The position numbers and the translations under genes are program-made. The notes beneath the pieces are model-generated. The model was not told where the DNA came from. It did not search any database and saw nothing but the letters and a program-made list of their open reading frames with translations. This document shows positions 58,461 to 64,000 of a stretch of DNA of 64,000 nt, one piece after another (position 1 is the first letter of the stretch; every line of letters begins with the position of its first letter). The DNA is from Lumbricus terrestris (taxonomy: Eukaryota > Annelida > Clitellata > Crassiclitellata > Lumbricidae), in the NCBI GenBank assembly GCA_949752735.1, contig OX457052.1, forward strand, positions 12,829,537 through 12,893,536, read 5' to 3'.

Positions 58461-58604
58461 GGGGAGTGTATGTATATCTAACTATAGTGTCAACAGTGAA
58501 ACATATAAATGGGTGTGCATTGTGCAAGGTCCATGCCCTCCTATTTCTGTTCGTTTAATAATTGTCTACTTCTCCAATAAAAGTGGATATGTTCGTTGTC
58601 TAAG

Positions 58605-58632
58605 TGGAGCGCTTGAAGGGGCGCTATAAAAA
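58605..58632 (+). repeat. SINE-S 3' tail fragment
   Basis: GGAGCGCTTGAAGGGGCGCTATAAA followed by A/T-rich sequence and AAT units. Confidence 0.7.
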
Positions 58633-58724
58633 TGGAGAAATAAATTTAAAAAATAAAAAGCATATAATAATATAATAATAATAATCATGACCAATTTATT
58701 CTGCCCTCGTAATACCTATTCAAT

Positions 58725-58955
58725 TAACGTTTGCTGCGATTTAACGACACCACATGTATATATACTAAATGAAAGATTAGTGTCGCCCTCCTCCTTTACC
58801 CAGGCTTGGGCCTGGCACTGGCATGCGAAGTGGAACCAGCAGCGAAGTTTCAGTGGTCAATATGAGCAGTGTGAACACTGTGGAAAAATTACTGGTGGTT
58901 GGACCATTATCCACTTGGAATCGGTGTGTAAAAAACAGACTTCCGAAAAAAAAGT
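58725..58955 (+). repeat. dispersed repeat families G and D joined
   Basis: Family G core (CGCCCTCCTCCTTTACCCAG, GCTTGGGCCTGGCACTGGCA) is followed without a break by family D (GTGTGAACACTGTGGAAAAA ... ATCCACTTGGAATCGGTGTG). This suggests that G and D are the 5' and 3' parts of one longer repeat. Confidence 0.75.
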
Positions 58956-58962
58956 GGGGGAG

Positions 58963-59194
58963 CAAGGTCGTAGCTAGTGGAACCAGCGTTTTGGGTGTTT
59001 GAACACCCCCCGAAAATGGAAAATGTGAAAATAGAAGAATGCATTCATACTAGAACACGAAGGAAAAACCATGAAATAAAACCATGCATGAAAACCAGAA
59101 GATTTCCTCCGGATGACTAAAAAATTCATCAGTTTTTTCGGACGGGAAACTGAAGAAACACCCCCCCCCCAATCAAATCCTGGCTATGGTCTTG
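58963..59194. mobile_element. hAT-type MITE 4 (232 bp)
   Basis: Left end CAAGGTCGTAGCTAG; right end (reverse complement) CAAGACCATAGCCAG. Flanking octamers TGGGGGAG and TGGAGGAG match at 7 of 8. A C-run (about 59160-59170) sits near the right end. Confidence 0.75.
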
Positions 59195-59480
59195 TGGAGG
59201 AGCAGTTATTAATTTATGTAGACTTGGGTGGTCATTAAGGCCTTTATACTACCGCGTCATAGGAATGACGGGGGGGGGGGAAGGTGAACCCTTAAACCCC
59301 CGGTAATTCTCACCCTATACATGGGAATAGTTCAGCGGATCAAAGAAATTAAACGTATAATAAGATATATTAAAATTCTAAAGAATTTTTGTCAGGTCAT
59401 AAGTGAGACTATAAGAGCAAGAGTAAAAATAGGCAGAATACGTTAAATGAGCTGCCACGACCTATATGGTGGCGCCGCAG
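59195..59480. other. unassigned sequence
   Basis: A G10 run at 59270-59280. No gene. Confidence 0.5.
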
Positions 59481-59540
59481 CCAAAAATAAGTGCCTGCAT
59501 GGACGTCGTCCATGACCGTCCATTCACACTTTATAAGCCT
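59481..59540 (+). repeat. dispersed repeat family E, copy 2
   Basis: AAAAATAAGTGCCTGCATGG, ACGTCGTCCATGACCGTCCA and CACACTTTATAAGCC match the minus strand of 5221-5390. Confidence 0.65.
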
Positions 59541-59998
59541 TGGGTAGCTGTCCATTTCCATGGCATCCAAAATCCGTTCCGCTCTATCTGTTCCAACTTC
59601 GAGTCATCTTCTTATCACATTCGGTGCGATTTGGTCGTTCAGTTCCCTGGACGCCAGTTGCTAGACGGTTTCGCGCGAAAGCCGCTAAATCAAGGCGCTG
59701 CGCCTTTTACAAGCGATATGCGCCGCGGCGAAGTAATGGCGGCCAAAGATATAGCGTCGAATCGGACAGAATTCATCAAATATTTACCGATGTTGACGAA
59801 CGGTTTGCCTGTGAATTACTGATTATTTTCGCTATTGATTTCCGTGTCTAAGATTCGCGTGGTGGAGGAACGAAGACATCGGTCGGTCAGGGTCGATAGG
59901 AAATGCAGGAACGACATGGCCTTCATTTTTGTTTGTAGGCCTATACATAGCCTACACTATAGCCAACAGCGTATACACACCACGGACGCTTTGTGCTG
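59541..59998. other. unassigned sequence
   Basis: A 118-codon frame at 59466-59822 overlaps another frame and has no recognised domain. CpG-rich around 59665-59760. Confidence 0.4.
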
Positions 59999-60402
59999 CA
60001 CATTCCTAAAACTATCTGGCATAATTTATATTCTCTGGTCTGATCACTCACCATGGCGTGTGTAGAACGCACATCGGCGGAAGTGTAGACCATAGATAAT
60101 CTATATTAATAAAGAGGAAACTGCAGTGTTTGACCGCGATGCATTTCCACAGTTTTGAAGCTTTTCACTCCAAACCTTCACTTTGTGCTGCACATTCCTA
60201 AAACTATCTGGCATAATTATATTCTCGTGTCCGTCTGGGCATGGGACACACAGGGGAGAGGTTTGCGAATCTGTCCAACCATTGGGGTGGGAGCATGGTG
60301 GGATGGGAGCCGAAAAACCAAATTTTGACATTTTTTTCGCTGGCATTTCCACACTTTTTTGCTTTTCCCACACTTTTTGAGCTTTTAACTCGAAACCTTC
60401 AC
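59999..60402. repeat. local direct duplication, period 182 bp
   Basis: CTTTGTGCTGCACATTCC and TAAAACTATCTGGCATAAT occur at 59999-60035 and 60181-60216. GCTTTTCACTCCAAACCTTCAC / GCTTTTAACTCGAAACCTTCAC also recur, near 60161 and 60381. Confidence 0.85.
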
Positions 60403-60423
60403 AACTGTGTCGGTGTGGCCATT

Positions 60424-60680
60424 GGAGGGGGAGGGAGGGACGGAGGGAGGGAGGTAAGAAGGGAGACGAAGGGAGGGAGACGGGGGAGAGAGACTGAAGG
60501 AGAGAGGGGGAGGGGGAGGGAGGGAGGGAAGGAGGGAAGGAGGGACGGACGGACGGACCGACGGACGGACGGACGAAGGGACGGACGGACGGAGGGAGAC
60601 AGAGGGAAGAAGACGGAGGAGGGAGCAGGGACGGACGGACGGACGGAGGGACGGACAGAGGGAGGAGACGGAGGGATATT
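60424..60680. repeat. GGGA / GGAC tetranucleotide repeat
   Basis: GGAGGGAGG runs alternate with GGACGGACGGAC runs. Confidence 0.95.
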
Positions 60681-61015
60681 AGACTCATGCTGCTAGTTGT
60701 AGGCCTATACGGCAATCATGCAATGTAGATAAACAGCCACAGAATTTCTGACTGCCAGAACTTTTGCCCTGCCAGAGTCTTGCCCTGCATGCCAGTATTT
60801 TTGCCGTGCCAGAGAGCGGACGGATGGACGCGAACAGTAAGAAGAAATATGCCCGAACAAATTTTGACCATGCAGGCAAAATTTCTGGCAGGGCAACGAC
60901 CAGGGCAAATGCTTTTTTTACCAGGGCATTTGTCCTGCCATGCCCTGGCGCATCGCCGCCACTGCATGTATATAGCCTATATACAATAGTTAAGTATAAG
61001 AACAAGTATATGATC
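60681..61015. other. unassigned sequence, possibly decayed hAT-type end
   Basis: CCAGGGCA/TGCCCTGG words recur. The reverse complement of 60948-60964 reads CAGTGGCGGCGATGCGC, like a hAT terminus, but I could not find the partner end. Confidence 0.35.
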
Positions 61016-61017
61016 TA

Positions 61018-62204
61018 CAGGGTGAGGCCAAAAAAAATAACCCATTACGAAAATTGCGATTTCTCGAAAACCGCTGAATATTTTCTTACAAATATTTTCA
61101 TTCTTATTCGTAACATATTTCTGCATATTATTTGAAAATTTTATGTCAGTATAGCTATATTTGTGATCATGACATCAGGCAGAAGAAGGAACTGCATTTT
61201 TTCAATTTAACACGGCATTCGCGTAATAGGAAAGCATAATTTTACATAAAGTAGCCTGTAGTGTGCCATAATAAGGTTTTCTTCACCGATGAAAAGATCT
61301 TTTACATCAATCCACCCATTAATATTCAAAACAACCGCGTCTGGGCGAAGAAGAAAAAGGCCGATATTCACCCAAGCCGCCTGTTGGTCAAGAGAGCCAA
61401 GTTCTCTCCCAACATCATGGTTTCTGCAGGTGTCAGCTATGAGGGAAGGGGCGCTTGCATTTCATTGACGAGAAGGCCAAAGTCAATGCTATAGCTATAG
61501 GTACTATACGTGGAGAATCTTTTGCCTAAGCTTGTCGACGACTGTCTTGGGAAATCGGTCCACTTTTCAGCTAGATGGAGCGCCCGCTCACGGCGCCAAG
61601 CTGGCCCAAGATTGGTTAACAAGTCACTGTCCGGACTTCATCGACAAAGATTCATAACCGCCAAATTCCCCAGATATGAACCCACTCGACTGTCTGGGGT
61701 GCAATGCTTGAGAATTACAACAAACTTCCCACAAAGCCAAAGAACATTATTGAACTGAAATGTATACGCTGCAAATTATCTGGAATGACTTTCCACTTGA
61801 AATCATTCAGAAGTCTGTTCTGGGCTTTCGAAAACGTCTGCAAGCTTGCGTAAAAGCAAACGGTGGTCACTTCGAACATTCACTGCACAAAACTTAACAG
61901 TTTGGCCTAATCTTGTCAATAACAATAAGTAACCTTGCACTTTGTTACATTTCTGTTTGCGTCGCTACTTTGTTACTTATTGCTGTTATTGCTATCACTA
62001 AATGTCTGTTGAAACGAAAATAACATTGTTTCACTTCATGCAGGGTTGCACCATTTTGGTGTTCATGAATCGAATTTCATTAGATTTAGCCATGTTGTAG
62101 ATAAATATGTGTCAAATAGACTGGCGAAGTTTTATAACAAAATATTCAGCGGTTTTTGAGAAATCGCGATTTTCGTAATGGGTTATTTTTTTGGCCGCAC
62201 CCTG
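61018..62204 (+). mobile_element. mariner-type element C, full length
   Basis: 1187 bp with ~62-bp TIRs. Left: CAGGGTGAGGCCAAAAAAAA, then TAACCCATTACGAAAATTGCG; right (reverse complement): CAGGGTGCGGCCAAAAAAA, then TAACCCATTACGAAAATCGCG. TA lies on both sides (61016-61017 and 62205-62206). The plus-strand transposase is broken. Confidence 0.95.
61261..61897 (+). pseudogene. mariner-group transposase, broken (element C)
   Basis: VFFTDEKIFYINPP near 61276-61317 holds the first catalytic Asp, followed by FSPNIMVSAGVS. LDGAPAHGAKLAQDWL near 61571-61618 holds the second Asp, and SPDMNPLD near 61672-61692 the third. The count between the last two gives 37 residues (DD37D). The C-terminus reads GGHFEHSLHKT with TAA at 61895-61897. 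Breaks: frame changes near 61447 and 61566 (extra T in TTTT), a TAA replacing Trp before PPNSP near 61650, and at least one later stop. The N-terminal HTH domain is missing or unreadable. Confidence 0.85.
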
Positions 62205-62206
62205 TA

Positions 62207-62961
62207 TATATAGGCCTATAGATGGAGATAAGACAAAGTAAGGTATAGGGTGCACGTGGTCAGGTGGGGTATCGTAAGACAGTATAAGGTATACGATCAG
62301 GTCGCATGGGATTGGATTAAAAAGGATCAAAGGCGTTGAAATCTAATTAACCGCTCTAATTAATTATACGTGTGTGCGGGCGCGCGTGTGAACAGGCAGG
62401 TATCTAATGCTGCTTCGCAATATATAGGTAATCAAAGTGCTCTTCGGGTGAAAATAAATGGGTCTAGACCCACAAAAAGCTGGATTGGCTGACGCCTCGC
62501 CGTGTCCGGATCCGTATAAGAATGTCGCGGATAGATGGTGCCGTTGTCGTCGTCATCATCATCATCGACGTCGTCATCATCATTATCAACATCATCACCC
62601 AGTAAAGACGATGCCTTGTTGATCAGTTCCATCCTTTGTAGATATCGCGTGTGCTGGGGAAACGAGTGACTGATGCGCCGGGGTAATTTCATGCTAATTG
62701 CCCATCATATACATTGCCCGTTGCGTCCAACTTGAGACAGGTGGAGATGTATACGACCCTTATTGGTTTCCGGATACATTCCGCCGCCGGAGTTCGTCAC
62801 TCTAATGACCAACGGTATGGGTGATACAATTTTTATGCTTGATGGACGTGTTGGATGATGGCATCGACCTTTTTTTAAAAATCCGAAACACCCTATCCTT
62901 TAACATAACATATATAGCATGCATGGCATAACACATTGACTCCACAGTGTTGAGTGCATGT
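62207..62961. other. unassigned sequence with a short ATC tract
   Basis: TCATCATCATC/GTCGTC at 62548-62595. TAATTAACCGCTCTAATTAATTA at 62344-62366 has homeodomain-like cores. No gene. Confidence 0.5.
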
Positions 62962-63172
62962 CATGGGCGGAGTTTGGTTTACGTTCTTGAAGGGGCTAAA
63001 AAAAAGAACTTGGGCTTTGTTGGGGCTGCAGACTCGGTCCAGAACGAGCGGTGCCGACAAATATTTTTTCGGCCCAAAAAAGTTGATGACTTTTTTTAGT
63101 AGAAACAACTGAATGTGTGTCTTCTTGGGGGAGGGGCTTAGCCACCCTAGCCCCTCATAAACTCCGCCCATG
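62962..63172. mobile_element. MITE with CATGGGCGGAGTTT termini
   Basis: CATGGGCGGAGTTTGG at the left and CATGGGCGGAGTTTAT (reverse complement) at the right. The interior has GGCCCAAAAAAGTTGATGACTTTTTTTAG and GGGGCTTAGCCACCCTAGCC, like MITE 1 (described by parts). TTGAGTG occurs just outside both ends, but the octamers do not align cleanly. Confidence 0.6.
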
Positions 63173-63462
63173 TTGAGTGTTCATGCATGAAGTTTCTTTT
63201 CCTTGTTCTCTGTCGTCAGTACTGCTTACGTTGCTTCCTTCATCTATGTCACTTTTTAAATAGTTGTATGTTAAAAGTATGTACATCTATCTATAGCTAA
63301 ATGTTTAAACTGTATACCTTCTTTTAAAAAATGTATCGAATCGGACTCTGACCTGTAACAAGTTAGATGTCCACCTTACAAACAGCACGAATCAGCAAAA
63401 TTATCTAGCTCATCGATAACAGCACTTATAAGCACTTAAAAACTGTTCTGTTTGTCCGTACT
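63173..63462. other. unassigned sequence
   Basis: No gene or repeat recognised. Confidence 0.5.
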
Positions 63463-63529
63463 GGAGTCGGGAGCGCCTCTGAGTAGTTTCCTTGAAGAGG
63501 CGCTATATAAATACTCGAATGAATGAATG
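63463..63529 (+). mobile_element. SINE-S 3' fragment with GAAT tail
   Basis: GAGTCGGGAGCGCCTCTGAG, TAGTTTCCTTGAAGAGGCGC and TATATAAATACTC, then GAATGAATGAATGAA. The tRNA head is absent. Confidence 0.85.
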
Positions 63530-64000
63530 AACAGTGATATGTGCCTTAGGCATAAAATACATACCTAAAAATGATAAAAAAAAATCAAAATGCCATTTAA
63601 AAGAATGTTTTATTTTCATACAAATTGCCGGAGGGTGCAGTGCCAAAAACATGCAGGAAGTAATTAGGGGTGTGCAACTGTGCATGGCAGTGGCAGAGAT
63701 AGTTACAAGTTACAATCCCTGCCAATATATTATATATTTACCCATATACTCAGATTCTAGGTGTATTTATATATGTATATATAATAGGCTATATATATAC
63801 ACAATATATATATATATATATGCATGAAACAAACAGTATAATTGGCGGCATGCTGGGCGTGAGTGGGTATACATCGTTGATGGGCGTCGATATAGAGGTA
63901 GACCGAAATCCCACGGGACCCTGACAACTACACCGCAATTAAATCTATCATTAACAGTTCAATTTGTCTCTGCTGATGCAGCTCCCCATTCCAGCCACTA
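63530..64000. other. unassigned AT-rich flank
   Basis: TATATA runs at 63760-63822. The 97-codon frame at 63534-63827 is low-confidence and has no known domain. Confidence 0.5.

Noticed and set aside
59466..59822. 118-codon frame as a gene
   Set aside because: No recognised domain. It overlaps dispersed repeat family E and another open frame.

Overview
The window is eukaryotic, non-coding-looking DNA from a metazoan, most likely a marine invertebrate. The evidence is the mix of transposons (LINE, an RT family with an RLE-like C-terminus, tRNA-derived SINEs, mariner, hAT-type MITEs, a solo LTR), the very high microsatellite load, and the recurring palindromes TGCATGCA and TAGGCCTA. A deuterostome such as an echinoderm is my best guess from sequence flavour, but this is weak. 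I found no convincing host protein-coding exon, rRNA, functional tRNA or CRISPR array. Almost every long reading frame is a microsatellite read in several frames.

Layout. 0-6 kb: simple repeats (ATC/TGG, CT-rich, GGA-rich, CTGT/CTAT, CTG, GT, GA) and a 47-bp minisatellite. 7.3-10.3 kb: a decayed APE-type LINE on the minus strand. 10.8-15.7 kb: three plus-strand, 5'-truncated copies of one retroelement, each starting in an AAT repeat and ending in A(n)(TAA)n, interleaved with a minus-strand SINE-like unit. 16-21.7 kb: a 1.9-kb polypyrimidine tract, GT repeats, a 2-kb hexanucleotide array and TATG repeats. 22.7-29.7 kb: a nest of insertions in TA-rich DNA: two mariner-type elements back to back, a solo LTR, and two ~2.1-kb elements with related TTAGRGTG termini.

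30-39 kb: a 209-bp tandem duplication, a G-rich terminal-inverted-repeat element, a two-copy dispersed repeat, a 19-bp satellite built of palindromes (36.4-37.1 kb) and a CpG-rich stretch. 39-42.3 kb: three hAT-type MITEs, two with identical or near-identical 8-bp target duplications and one with a decayed one. 42.9-49.7 kb: CT/CTGT repeats, a homeodomain-site-rich stretch, a 1.2-kb polypurine tract, TATATG repeats, a pure CTG tract, a GAAT minisatellite with a 148-bp higher-order unit, and a 33-bp minisatellite. 50-64 kb: a SINE family in two full copies and several tail fragments, more simple repeats, a CpG-rich stretch, two adjacent miRNA-like hairpins (56.35-56.50 kb), another hAT-type MITE, and a full-length but broken mariner (61.0-62.2 kb).

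The mobile elements are all decayed and do not work together. What links them is insertion-site preference: TA-rich DNA for the DNA transposons, AAT repeats for the RT/RLE-like retroelement, and GAAT repeats at SINE 3' ends.
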